Source: Bacteroidales bacterium (GTDB lineage Bacteria > Bacteroidota > Bacteroidia > Bacteroidales > UBA12077). From it: DNA of 39,490 nucleotides. The stretch covers positions 1 through 39,490 of the forward strand of contig JAQIBH010000037.1 in NCBI GenBank assembly GCA_027859205.1. Reading direction: 5' to 3'. Below are positions 8,304 through 17,119 of this stretch, piece by piece. A model generated the notes under the pieces. It was given only the letters and a program-made list of their open reading frames with translations, had not been told where the DNA came from and did not search any database. Position numbers and translations under genes: made by a program. Positions within the stretch are counted from its first letter, which is position 1, and each line of letters starts with the position of its first letter.

Positions 8304-8903
8304 TTATTTTAAATTAGTCGAGCCATCTGGTTGGTATACATATTTAAATGTTATGTATCCGCTTCCTTCAGTACCATAATAATTTTGAACAATCATCTTA
8401 ACATAATTTCCTTCAGCTGTTTTTACCACAAAAACTTTGTTGCTAGGTTCTAATGTAGGAGGTTGTTCTTCTGTAAATGTACCCCATGTTTCAAGTACTG
8501 TATTAGCTGCTGATGATACATATGTCATAATAGCAAAATCAAAAGCCTGAATACTATCATCAACAGTATATCCTGTTTCAGGAGCTTCAAAATAAGTGTC
8601 AAAATCAACAACTCCAGCATCAAACGCACCACCGGCACCATTACCTGAAGAACCACTATTTGTGCTAAAATGATTTCGTTTTAGGCCAATATCCCAACTT
8701 GTTGAAGTTGCAGGATCTGTAACTTCCACTATATCGCCAGTGGTAAATGAAAAATATACCCAATCGTAATAACTTGTTGCTTCAACCATAACAGTTACTG
8801 ATTCTAGTGCAACAGGATCTACCGTTTCATCTTTTTCGCATGCACCAAATATTATTACAGTTGCAATAATCATAATGGCATTTTTAATTTTGAAATTTTT
8901 CAT
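8304..8903 (-). CDS. HmuY-family heme-binding lipoprotein
   Basis: A 199-residue lipoprotein with signal peptide and lipobox IFGAC (Cys22), so it should be anchored in the outer membrane. The HmuY pattern is clear: YYDWVYFSFTTGDIVEV, then SWDIGLKRNHF and a Gly/Ser-rich stretch ending GAGGAFDAG, with WGTF and the C-terminal YITFKYVYQPDGS strands. In Porphyromonas gingivalis HmuY takes heme from host proteins and hands it to the TonB receptor HmuR. Here the gene is 5 bases behind a HmuR-like receptor gene and ahead of a terminator. Heme ligands differ between HmuY homologues, so heme as ligand is by homology and context. Confidence 0.85.
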   Translation of the reverse strand: MKNFKIKNAIMIIATVIIFGACEKDETVDPVALESVTVMVEATSYYDWVYFSFTTGDIVEVTDPATSTSWDIGLKRNHFSTNSGSSGNGAGGAFDAGVVDFDTYFEAPETGYTVDDSIQAFDFAIMTYVSSAANTVLETWGTFTEEQPPTLEPSNKVFVVKTAEGNYVKMIVQNYYGTEGSGYITFKYVYQPDGSTNLK

Positions 8904-8908
8904 AGTTT

Positions 8909-11050
8909 TTATTTGTTAATATTTAGTTTATGAATGTCTAATCTTAGTCCGGCAAAATATCTTCTACCTGGATTTAAATTCATAATATTTTCAAGTTCGA
9001 GGGTATTGAAAATGTTATCAATACCTAAGGTTAAAAATATTCCTGAATATATTTTATGAGTTGTTGTTAACTTCCAAATTGTGTGTGCTTTAAATAGTTC
9101 AGAACTTACATCTCCAGTTATATCATCCATTTCTTGAAAAGGGACTTCACCGTAATAATTGGCTTTTAGATTTATTGAAAGTCGATATCTTTTTTTCGTT
9201 AAATTATGTTGAATCATAAATCCTGCATTGTTTTTACTAGTACCAAGCATTTGTGATCCACTGGTTTTGTCTTCTGAATCGGTAAAACTATATGAAGCAT
9301 TTAATAAAAATCCATACTTTAATCTTGCTCGTAAATTAAAATCAATTCCATTTACTTGCACAGTATTTATATTATCGTACACCCAAATTGTAGGATCGAT
9401 TAAATCCTGAACTTCGGTTATCATATTTTCAATATTGTTTTGATAAACAGAAACTGAAGCGTTTAAAAAGGATTTGGAATATTCAGCTGATAATGAAAAA
9501 TATTGAGCTGTTTCAGGAGTTAAATCTGGATTTCCATAAATTTCAATTACAGGTACAGGTGAAAAATTCATATACAATTCTTTAATACTTGGAGATCTGT
9601 AACCCATTGAATATCCTGCTCTTAATTTCATTGATGACAGCTTAAACATTGTTGATATCTGAGGTACAATATGAAAGCCGTATTCAGAATGTATATTTGT
9701 TCGAAGTCCTGCAATGGCAGTAAAAAAGCTACAAATATCAAATTCATTTTGAGCGTAAAATATTATATCGGAAATTCTATTTTCTTCACCTTCAATTCTG
9801 TTGGAAAAAAGCTTGTCTTCTATATATTCTAAACCTGTGCTGAGTGTGTTTTTTTCTAAAATTTTAAAAGTTCCTGTTAATCTTGCATTCGAAAAGGTGT
9901 TTTCATATGTGGCACTTTCTTTATTGTCAAAAAGCTCTTCAACATTCTTTGTAATGTAAGTGTCAGAATGCCACACAGCAGAAATTGAGTTTATGGTACT
10001 AATTCGGTAAGTTGATTTAAAATTATATGAATAATCGTAATCCTTTTTATGTATGGGTATTAGGTCAGAATCAAATCTTTCCCGTTCATAATATTTCCCG
10101 CTAGCTTCAAAATTAAGTTTCTCAGATACTTTGTATTCAAATTTTTGTTTTAAGGATTTACTTTTGAAAGGTTCCTGAGTCATCTCATTAATTGATTCCG
10201 GTGTTAAATCATAACCATCTGTGCTATTTAGATATAAATTAGTTTTTGAACTAAAATTTTTTAAAATGAATCCGACGCTTGCATCAGTATCAAATTCATT
10301 GAATTTCGAATATCGTGTACCTACTGTTGCTTCTATTGCTTGTGTAGGTTTTTTAGTTATAATGTTAACTACGCCACCAATTGCATTTGAACCATAAAGT
10401 ATACCAGAAGCACCTTTAATAATTTCAATTCTTTCAATATCGGCAGTTTTTAATCGGTTGTAATCTATATTTCCATTGGTTTCGCCGGAAATTTTTTCAC
10501 CATCCATAAGAAAAACGGTGTATTTTGCCTCAAGACCAGCTAATTGCATCGACATACCAGTCACAGAACTATGAAAATTTATATTTGGCAATGATAAACT
10601 AAGAGCATCCCGGATATTTATTGCTCCAGTACTTTCAATTTGAGATTTGCTAATAACGTTGGTAAGTATTGGAACATCTTTTAGTGATTTTTCAGTTCGT
10701 GTACCCGTTACAACAACGGTATTTATATCATAACTTGTTTCTTCCAGATAAAAATCTATTTCAAAGTCGCTATTTATGTTAATCAGTTTTTCCTCACTTA
10801 AATAGCCACTATAACTTGCTATTATTTTATAATTACCTTCTTTAATATTTTTAAGAATGAATTTACCATTAATATCTGTTGCTACACCTATAGTTGTTCC
10901 CTGCAATATAATATTAGCATATGGTAAGGGATTTTCAGTATTTTTTGCATAAACATGGCCTGTTAAGGTATTATTTGCCATGCATGTAGATATTGTAAAT
11001 CCAAGCAAGATAGTTAGATAGATCTTTAAATTTCTTTTTAGTTTATACAC
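8909..11050 (-). CDS. TonB-dependent outer-membrane receptor, HmuR-like (probable heme uptake)
   Basis: A 713-residue receptor. After a signal peptide (residues 1-25) comes a carboxypeptidase-regulatory-like domain (GHVYAKNTENPLPYANIILQ to about residue 108), then the plug (VVVTGTRTEKSLKDVPI, with IKGASGILYGSNAIGGVVNI) and a 22-strand-type barrel ending in the aromatic-rich pattern of outer-membrane proteins. Inside the barrel YRSPSIKELY and NPDLTPETAQ resemble the FRAP and NPNL boxes of heme receptors. It transports its ligand across the outer membrane with TonB energy. The HmuY-like lipoprotein follows after 5 bases, so they are surely co-transcribed. No exact -7 box was found in the 138 bases upstream. 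Confidence 0.9.
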   Translation of the reverse strand: MYKLKRNLKIYLTILLGFTISTCMANNTLTGHVYAKNTENPLPYANIILQGTTIGVATDINGKFILKNIKEGNYKIIASYSGYLSEEKLININSDFEIDFYLEETSYDINTVVVTGTRTEKSLKDVPILTNVISKSQIESTGAINIRDALSLSLPNINFHSSVTGMSMQLAGLEAKYTVFLMDGEKISGETNGNIDYNRLKTADIERIEIIKGASGILYGSNAIGGVVNIITKKPTQAIEATVGTRYSKFNEFDTDASVGFILKNFSSKTNLYLNSTDGYDLTPESINEMTQEPFKSKSLKQKFEYKVSEKLNFEASGKYYERERFDSDLIPIHKKDYDYSYNFKSTYRISTINSISAVWHSDTYITKNVEELFDNKESATYENTFSNARLTGTFKILEKNTLSTGLEYIEDKLFSNRIEGEENRISDIIFYAQNEFDICSFFTAIAGLRTNIHSEYGFHIVPQISTMFKLSSMKLRAGYSMGYRSPSIKELYMNFSPVPVIEIYGNPDLTPETAQYFSLSAEYSKSFLNASVSVYQNNIENMITEVQDLIDPTIWVYDNINTVQVNGIDFNLRARLKYGFLLNASYSFTDSEDKTSGSQMLGTSKNNAGFMIQHNLTKKRYRLSINLKANYYGEVPFQEMDDITGDVSSELFKAHTIWKLTTTHKIYSGIFLTLGIDNIFNTLELENIMNLNPGRRYFAGLRLDIHKLNINK

Positions 11051-11188
11051 GCCTTTTCCTGAGTTAATGAAAGGATAATATAAGCTTTCAAATCTGAAGA
11101 AATTCTGAAGAAAATAGAATTCTAAATATGTTATAAAACAGGTATAATTAGAGAAATTCTTGTGCAGAGGCGGTATTAAAAAATTAAG

Positions 11189-12178
11189 TTATGATAATGT
11201 CTCTTTCCAGCGAGTGTTTCTCCATTTGTTTTGCTGATCTTTAGTTAGAAAAGTCCAGGCCACAATTCTGCTGGTTTTATTTCCTTGTCCCATGGGAATG
11301 GTTACTGTTTCAAAAGATTCTGCTTTTTCAAGTGCTTTATATACATAAGTGAGGTTCGATTGTTTAGAAATTAGGCTAGAAAACCAAAAACAGGATGTTG
11401 CGAACTTTTTACTTTCGCGAATCATTTCACGAACGAATTTTTCTTCTCCTCCTTCGCACCACAATTCATTATTTTGACCACCAAAATTCAAAGTAGGCTT
11501 GTCAACTTTTTCTTGTGTTAAATTACTTTGTTTACGAATACTTCCTGCTTGAGCTTCTTTTAATGAAGTATGAAATGGAGGATTACAAATAGATAAATCA
11601 ATAAGTTCATCTTTTTTAATAATTCCGTAAAAAAAATCTTTTGGATTATTTTGAAATCTTAAATCTACCTTCCCTTTTAAAAAGGGATTTTTATCAATTA
11701 TTTTGTTTCCGTTATCAATGGCAATAGAATCAATATCGGAACCTACAAACGACCAGCCATATTCTTTGTTTCCAATAATTGGATAAACGCAATTTGCACC
11801 AACACCTATATCAAGGCATTTTATTTTTTCACCTGTCGGGATTTTACCATAATTGTTATTGCGAAGTAAATCTGAAATATGGTGAATATAATCGGCTCTT
11901 CCCGGAATAGGGGGACATAAATAATCTTTCGGGATATCCCAATCTGTGATGTCGTAATTTTGTTTAAGTAATGCTTTGTTCAATATTTTTACTGCAGTAG
12001 AATCTGAAAAATCAATGGATTCGTCATTATACATATTCAATTTTACAAAAGCTGTTAATTCTGGACAAACACTAACAAGTTGTTTAAAATCATAACGTTC
12101 ACGATGTTTGTTCCTAGGATGCAGACGTAATTTTACTTTCGGATGTTCTTTCTTTATATGTTTTGATTGTTTTTTCAT
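11189..12178 (-). CDS. rlmF: 23S rRNA (adenine(1618)-N(6))-methyltransferase RlmF
   Basis: A 329-residue SAM-dependent methyltransferase. The SAM-binding motif is DIGVGANC (123-130) and the catalytic N6-adenine motif is NPPF (199-202). The family signatures LHPRNKHRERYDF, DWDIPKDYLCPPIPGRADYI and WCEGGEEKFVREMI are all present. RlmF methylates A1618 of 23S rRNA. Its ATG overlaps the stop codon of the DUF1456 gene as ATGA (12175-12178), so translation is probably coupled. Confidence 0.94.
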   Translation of the reverse strand: MKKQSKHIKKEHPKVKLRLHPRNKHRERYDFKQLVSVCPELTAFVKLNMYNDESIDFSDSTAVKILNKALLKQNYDITDWDIPKDYLCPPIPGRADYIHHISDLLRNNNYGKIPTGEKIKCLDIGVGANCVYPIIGNKEYGWSFVGSDIDSIAIDNGNKIIDKNPFLKGKVDLRFQNNPKDFFYGIIKKDELIDLSICNPPFHTSLKEAQAGSIRKQSNLTQEKVDKPTLNFGGQNNELWCEGGEEKFVREMIRESKKFATSCFWFSSLISKQSNLTYVYKALEKAESFETVTIPMGQGNKTSRIVAWTFLTKDQQNKWRNTRWKETLS

Positions 12179-12642
12179 TTCTTTTCTTCTCGGTATTTTA
12201 AGAGTATTCCTTGAAGAAAATTACGTAAGAATTGGTCTTTGCAAGGTCGGTATTGGTTTTGCTTCGGATTACGGAAAAATGCACTTAATTCATTTTTACT
12301 TATTCGCAAATCAACCGTATTAAAAATTTCTAAAATATCATCGTCTTTAAGATTTAAGGCAATTTTCAATTTTCTAAAAACGATATTGTTATTTATTTTC
12401 TTTTCCGGTTTTGGTTGTTCTCCCTCTTTTTTCCCTCTTCTATCATTTATAAAACCATTAAGGAAAGTTGCCAGTTCAACATCTAAAATCCCTTGAAAGT
12501 AAGGATCGTCATCTTTTTTTAACCAATTACTTACTTGTGACCGTGTCACTTCAAGATCTGCTTTTCCAAAAATTTCAATCATTTTTGTATCACTTATGTC
12601 AAATGCGTAGCGTATGCGTCGAATTATGTCGTTGTTATCCAT
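12175..12642 (-). CDS. DUF1456 (YehS-like) family protein
   Basis: A 155-residue protein with two copies of the DUF1456 helical repeat: residues 1-67 (NDIIRRIRYAFDISDTKMIE... VSNWLKKDDDPYFQ) and 85-150 (NIVFRKLKIALNLKDDDILE... LSAFFRNPKQNQYR), joined by a charged linker (RRGKKEGEQPKPEKK). This duplicated structure is normal for the family, whose function is unknown. It overlaps rlmF by four bases, which hints at a link to ribosomes or nucleic acids. A near-consensus TAACTTTA at 12668-12675 may be its -7 box. Confidence 0.88.
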   Translation of the reverse strand: MDNNDIIRRIRYAFDISDTKMIEIFGKADLEVTRSQVSNWLKKDDDPYFQGILDVELATFLNGFINDRRGKKEGEQPKPEKKINNNIVFRKLKIALNLKDDDILEIFNTVDLRISKNELSAFFRNPKQNQYRPCKDQFLRNFLQGILLKYREEKK

Positions 12643-12883
12643 AGTTTATATGGTTAATTTTAGATGCTAAAGTTAGTAAAACCTTATTTAAAACTACTAG
12701 ACACTGCAATTTTTCACTTACAAAACTTTCATTAAATTTTCATTCAAGAAAAAACATTTTAATAATAAAATTCTTTGAACTTTAACTGGATTTAATTGTT
12801 TTATAATGATACTTCTTTTTTAAAAAGGTTGATTTGAGAAAACGATATGAATGGATTGCGGTAAAATACATTAAGGAAATATA

Positions 12884-13984
12884 ATGGAACAAAAAAGAAT
12901 AAGATTTTCGGCAAACAATAAGAATGAATTCATTATTGAATTAAGAGAAAAAGTAAAAGCTTACTTTAAAATGAAAGGTATTGAAGAGCAGGGTAACTTG
13001 AATTTAATATTCAAGACTATTTTTATGCTTTCTCTTTACTTTACTCCATATATTTTATTGCTTTCAGGCGTATTTAGTTCTTTTACAGGAGTTTTAATTT
13101 GTTGGATATTAATGGGCATTGGCCAGGCAGGTGTTGGTATGGGCGTAATGCACGATGCAAATCATCGCTCATTTTCAAAAAATCAAAAAATTAATAAATT
13201 GATGTCGAATACTTTATATTTATTAGGAGGTTCTCCATTAACCTGGCAACATCAGCATAATACTTTGCACCATGGTTTTACAAATATTGAAGGTCACGAT
13301 GAAGATATTAGTCCGGTTGGAGTGTTACGTTTTTCACCGCATAAACCATTGAAAAAAATTCATAGATATCAGCATTTTTATGCTTGGTTCTTTTATGGTT
13401 TAATGACAATATTGTGGGTTACAACAAAAGATTTCAAACAATTAATTAGGTATGATAAAAGTGGAGTTACATTAAGTAATAATAAATCATTTAAGCAAAT
13501 CATGGGAGACGTTATTATTTCGAAAGTAATTTATTATATAGTTTTAATGATGGTTCCTATGTTGATTTTACCTTTTGCATGGTACTGGATAGTAATGTTT
13601 TTTCTAGTAATGCATTTTACTAGTGGATTTATATTAACTATTATTTTTCAGACGGCACATGTAGTGCCCACTTCAAAATATCCCGTACCAGATGAGAATG
13701 GTACGATAGAAAATAATTGGGCGGTTCATCAATTGTATACTACATCTGATTATTCACCTAAAAACAGAGTGTTTTCATGGTTTATAGGCGGGCTAAATTA
13801 TCAGGTTGAGCATCATTTATTTCCTAATATTAGTCATGTTCATTACCGAAAATTATCAAAGTTAGTTAAAGAAATGGCGGATAAATATAATTTACCATAT
13901 CATGTTCAACCTGGATTTTTCAAAGCTTTAAGGGAACATACATTGATGTTGAAAAAGCTAGGAAGAGTATATGCTATTGAGTAA
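12884..13984 (+). CDS. Membrane fatty-acid desaturase (front-end type, no cytochrome b5 domain)
   Basis: A 366-residue integral membrane di-iron desaturase. The three histidine boxes are HDANH (90-94), HNTLHH (125-130) and QVEHH (around 308-312). The Q in the third box places it in the front-end/linoleoyl-CoA desaturase branch. Two hydrophobic pairs (about 43-90 and 205-260) fit four membrane spans. There is no fused cytochrome b5. It probably introduces a double bond into membrane acyl chains; regioselectivity is unknown. A desaturase fits cold adaptation, as do the cold-shock genes at 2-6 kb, though they are not linked. A half-site CGATATG lies at 12843-12849, without a convincing partner. 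Confidence 0.9.
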   Translation: MEQKRIRFSANNKNEFIIELREKVKAYFKMKGIEEQGNLNLIFKTIFMLSLYFTPYILLLSGVFSSFTGVLICWILMGIGQAGVGMGVMHDANHRSFSKNQKINKLMSNTLYLLGGSPLTWQHQHNTLHHGFTNIEGHDEDISPVGVLRFSPHKPLKKIHRYQHFYAWFFYGLMTILWVTTKDFKQLIRYDKSGVTLSNNKSFKQIMGDVIISKVIYYIVLMMVPMLILPFAWYWIVMFFLVMHFTSGFILTIIFQTAHVVPTSKYPVPDENGTIENNWAVHQLYTTSDYSPKNRVFSWFIGGLNYQVEHHLFPNISHVHYRKLSKLVKEMADKYNLPYHVQPGFFKALREHTLMLKKLGRVYAIE

Positions 13985-13994
13985 TGTATTTACT

Positions 13995-15035
13995 TTAAGG
14001 AATTATTTTAATTGCTGTTGATTTAAATGAAACCCAAGCTTTTGAGTTTTCCCGGAAATTAAATTTAACTAAAGATTCTTCTGAAATAACGACTGTTAAA
14101 TCAATACCAATATCAATAATAACTTCATGATTGCTTAAATATGGAATAATCTGTTTGATTTTTCCATGAAAATTATTTGTTGCGCTCGATTCGATTTTCT
14201 CATTTGATAAGATTATTTCTTCTCCTCGAATAATAATTTTACCCTTTTCGATTTGATCTTTATTCGAAACGTTAATTTCAAGTGTTCCATTGATGTTTGC
14301 GGTATTCGTTGGAGAAAATTGTGCATGAAAAAAGTTCTTAATCCCTGTAAAATTGGCAACAAAATCGTTGGCAGGCTTTTGAAATACTTCTTTTGTTAAT
14401 CCTTTTTGAATTATTTTGCCTTCGTGAATTACGGCTACTTTATTCGATAGTGCAATAGCTTCTTCGTAATCGTGGGTTACGTGTAAAATAGTAACTCCAC
14501 TTTGATTAATGTATCGAAGTAATTTTCGTAATCCGCCTTTTAATTGTACATCGAGCGATGCTAGTGGTTCATCCAAAAGTAAGCAATCGGGTTTTGAAAC
14601 CAGCATTCGAGCCAAAGCAACACGTTGTAATTCGCCTCCCGATAAATTTTGAGTATCTCTATTTAAAAGATGAGAAATATTTGTTAGTTCGGCATAAATA
14701 TTTATTAAATCCTCTTTTTCAATATTTGCGATCTTTTTACCCTTTATAGGATATGCAATATTTTGTTTTACATTTAAATGCGGAAATACAGAGAAATCCT
14801 GAAACACAATCCCTACTTTTCTTTTTTGTATTTTCTTATGCGTAATATCTTCATCGTTCAGAAAAACTTGGCCGGAACTAGGTTTAATTAAACCTGCAAT
14901 AATTTCAAGCAAGACAGTTTTTCCTACTCCTGATTTACCAAGTAAAACATAGTAGTCGCCTTTATCTAAATTAAGATTTATTTCTTTGAGCTGAAAATCG
15001 CCAAGTTTAACCGATATATCTTTTAGTTTAAGCAT
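13995..15035 (-). CDS. wtpC: Molybdate/tungstate ABC transporter ATP-binding protein
   Basis: A 346-residue ATPase from the ATG at 15035. The longer frame from 15125 would add a hydrophobic N-terminus that is only the shadow of the permease 3' end; MLKLKDISVKLG is the true fold start. Walker A is GKSGVGKT (33-40), Q-loop Q79, signature LSGGE (131-135), Walker B LLLDEP (152-157) and the switch VTHD. A C-terminal region (about 255-346) fits the TOBE oxyanion-binding domain of ModC/WtpC-type ATPases. It overlaps the permease gene by 8 bases and is the last gene of the operon. Mo or W specificity comes from wtpA. Confidence 0.9.
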   Translation of the reverse strand: MLKLKDISVKLGDFQLKEINLNLDKGDYYVLLGKSGVGKTVLLEIIAGLIKPSSGQVFLNDEDITHKKIQKRKVGIVFQDFSVFPHLNVKQNIAYPIKGKKIANIEKEDLINIYAELTNISHLLNRDTQNLSGGELQRVALARMLVSKPDCLLLDEPLASLDVQLKGGLRKLLRYINQSGVTILHVTHDYEEAIALSNKVAVIHEGKIIQKGLTKEVFQKPANDFVANFTGIKNFFHAQFSPTNTANINGTLEINVSNKDQIEKGKIIIRGEEIILSNEKIESSATNNFHGKIKQIIPYLSNHEVIIDIGIDLTVVISEESLVKFNFRENSKAWVSFKSTAIKIIP

Positions 15036-15816
15036 TCGCTGATTTCTTTTCTTTAGCAAGGGTTCGTAAAAGAATAAAAAATGCCAAACAAACAAGAATG
15101 AAAACAACAGAAACAGGACGAGCATATTTTAACCCAAACGACCCAAATCGTTCATATATTAATATAGGTGTAATCATTGGATGATATGCAACAATAATAA
15201 CAGCACCAAATTCGCTTAATCCACGAGCAAACATCATTATTAATCCCGATAGTATATTTTTCCAGGCAAGTGGCAACGAAATTGTAAAGAATACTCGAAT
15301 TGGAGATGCACCAAGATTTAAGGCTGTTTTTTCAAGTTTTACAGGAACGTTCTCGAAACCATCGCGAGCAGCATTTATTAAAAAGGGGATACTAACGAAA
15401 GCCATTGCTAAACCTATTCCTATTGGATGACCTACAAAATTAAGTCCAACCGACGAGGCAATTTGCCCCAATACCGAATCGCGAGAAATAAAACCTAAAA
15501 TAGCAATACCGGCTGCCGAATGCGGAATTACTATGGGTAAATCAACAATTCCATTTATAATATTCTTGAATCTAAAATTCATTCGAGAAAGAAAATAGGA
15601 TAGGGGAATTGCCCCAATAGCAAAAAATAATGTGGTAAGAAAAGACACTCGTAATGTTAGCCAAATACTGTCAAGAACTTCTGTGTCTTTTGTTGTTTCG
15701 AAAAGTTGTAATGGAGTTGTTGCCAAAAACATGCTAATAAGCGGACTAATAATAAAGAGTAATATTAGTCCGCCTAGTAAACTAAAAATTAAAGGTATAT
15801 TTTTGCTATTTGTCAT
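15028..15816 (-). CDS. wtpB: Molybdate/tungstate ABC transporter permease
   Basis: A 262-residue inner-membrane permease with about six hydrophobic segments. The cytoplasmic EAA loop that docks the ATPase is seen in EKTALNLGASPIRVFFTISL, and FARGLSEFGAVIIVAY is the signature stretch of ModB/WtpB/CysT permeases. The start codon follows the stop codon of the porin gene with no bases between, and its end overlaps wtpC by 8 bases, so the genes are translationally coupled. The call to Mo/W rather than sulfate rests on the WtpA-like binding protein in the same operon. Confidence 0.9.
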   Translation of the reverse strand: MTNSKNIPLIFSLLGGLILLFIISPLISMFLATTPLQLFETTKDTEVLDSIWLTLRVSFLTTLFFAIGAIPLSYFLSRMNFRFKNIINGIVDLPIVIPHSAAGIAILGFISRDSVLGQIASSVGLNFVGHPIGIGLAMAFVSIPFLINAARDGFENVPVKLEKTALNLGASPIRVFFTISLPLAWKNILSGLIMMFARGLSEFGAVIIVAYHPMITPILIYERFGSFGLKYARPVSVVFILVCLAFFILLRTLAKEKKSANA

Positions 15817-17061
15817 TTAATTTTTAAAGAATGTGGGTTTTACAGTAATCATTGTAAAAAAGTATTGTTGGATTCCTTCACCTTCGACACCTTTTATGTA
15901 TTCAAGTGTTTTTCCACCAAATAAAGTTGCATACCCAAACTGTAAATTAACAATGTCATTCATTTTCCAGCTTGCAATTAAATCAATCTCATTTGCTAAA
16001 AATTTATCTTGCTTTTCGCCTTCGTGAACATAATTATTAGCAAGAGCAAGATAATGATAATGAGCCGATAATTTCCATTTTTTTATTTTCGATAAATTTA
16101 TTTTCAAATATCCATCAAGCAAACCTGCACTTTTAGTTGTTCCTGGAGTACTGAAATAATCCATAATGCCATTATATGCATGTTTGGTACCATATAAAAT
16201 ATCAAAAGCATTATCGTCTAGATTTAGCGTATCAGTTAAATCGTTACCCGACATATATTCAAAACCAGCCGTAATATTTAACTTATCTGTGAAGTTATGT
16301 CCATAAATAATATTTGCAAAGTATGAATTTACATTTTGACCTTTTTTATTTTTTCCAAACTGATAAAAACCTCTTACTTCCATATTACTTGCCGATTTTT
16401 TATATTTTACCACACAACCTGTTGTCATTCTATAATAGTCGGTATTTGTTGTGCCTTCCTTTTGATAAGCATCTGTAATAGTTAAATTTGCAATTGATAA
16501 ATGTTCAAATTTCTTTTCAAGCCAGATTACATTTAAAAATTTATAATTACTGATAAGCTCTGAATAATCTGTACCGAAGTTGGATACTTTAGCCTGATTA
16601 AATGCTGTTAGCATCTTGAAATTTAACGATTCTTTATTGAAATCTAAAGTTATACCATCATGCGAAGAGCTTACTTGATTCCAGTTTGCTGCCGAAAATA
16701 ATCTTTTGTTATCGATATTAAATGACTGACGACCAGCAGTAACGTCCCAGTAGTCAGAGAGTTTGAGTTTGAAATAAGCTTCAAATAAACTTATTCCGGG
16801 ATCGTCGGCTTTAAGTTTTGATTCACCCCACACTCGATAATCCTGAATAGATAATCTAGAGCTTACGTTGTTGTACGTATGATTTAAATTTAATCGTGTA
16901 CGTTGAGTTACGAAATAAGCAGGATTTGAATCTTCTGTTTTTAAAGTGCTATAACCATCCCTAAATTCAAATCTTGGCCGATACTCAGCATCAATATTTA
17001 ATTGTGCTTTTGCTGTTATAATAATTATTATAAATGTGATGAATAATATACTTCGTTTCAT
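15817..17061 (-). CDS. Outer-membrane porin, alginate-export-like beta-barrel, in the wtp operon
   Basis: A 414-residue protein with a signal peptide (residues 1-20, ITAKAQ) and alternating beta-barrel sequence ending in an aromatic residue-rich strand. The start NIDAEYRPRFEFRDGY and TQRTRLNLNHTYNNVSSRLS, with DVTAGRQSFNIDNKRLFS, match the alginate_exp-type porin family. In pseudomonads the founding member exports alginate, but relatives act as general or specific diffusion porins. It lies between wtpA (58 bases upstream) and wtpB (abutting), so it is part of the transporter operon. I infer that it lets molybdate or tungstate cross the outer membrane; nothing in its sequence proves the ligand. 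Confidence 0.78.
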   Translation of the reverse strand: MKRSILFITFIIIIITAKAQLNIDAEYRPRFEFRDGYSTLKTEDSNPAYFVTQRTRLNLNHTYNNVSSRLSIQDYRVWGESKLKADDPGISLFEAYFKLKLSDYWDVTAGRQSFNIDNKRLFSAANWNQVSSSHDGITLDFNKESLNFKMLTAFNQAKVSNFGTDYSELISNYKFLNVIWLEKKFEHLSIANLTITDAYQKEGTTNTDYYRMTTGCVVKYKKSASNMEVRGFYQFGKNKKGQNVNSYFANIIYGHNFTDKLNITAGFEYMSGNDLTDTLNLDDNAFDILYGTKHAYNGIMDYFSTPGTTKSAGLLDGYLKINLSKIKKWKLSAHYHYLALANNYVHEGEKQDKFLANEIDLIASWKMNDIVNLQFGYATLFGGKTLEYIKGVEGEGIQQYFFTMITVKPTFFKN

Positions 17062-17119
17062 TTTTTAATTTTTTGTTTTATTTGATATAGATTTTTCCCA
17101 TATAATTTAGAGCTTGTCG

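Noticed and set aside
12843-12866. CGATATG before the desaturase gene as a further copy of the wtpA/modE operator
   Set aside because: Only the left 7 bases match; the right arm and the TAnnTTTG box are missing.
15036-15125. Longer start for the ATPase gene (30 extra hydrophobic residues)
   Set aside because: The extra frame overlaps the permease coding sequence and would put a membrane-like segment before the ABC fold; the ATG at 15035 gives a standard N-terminus.
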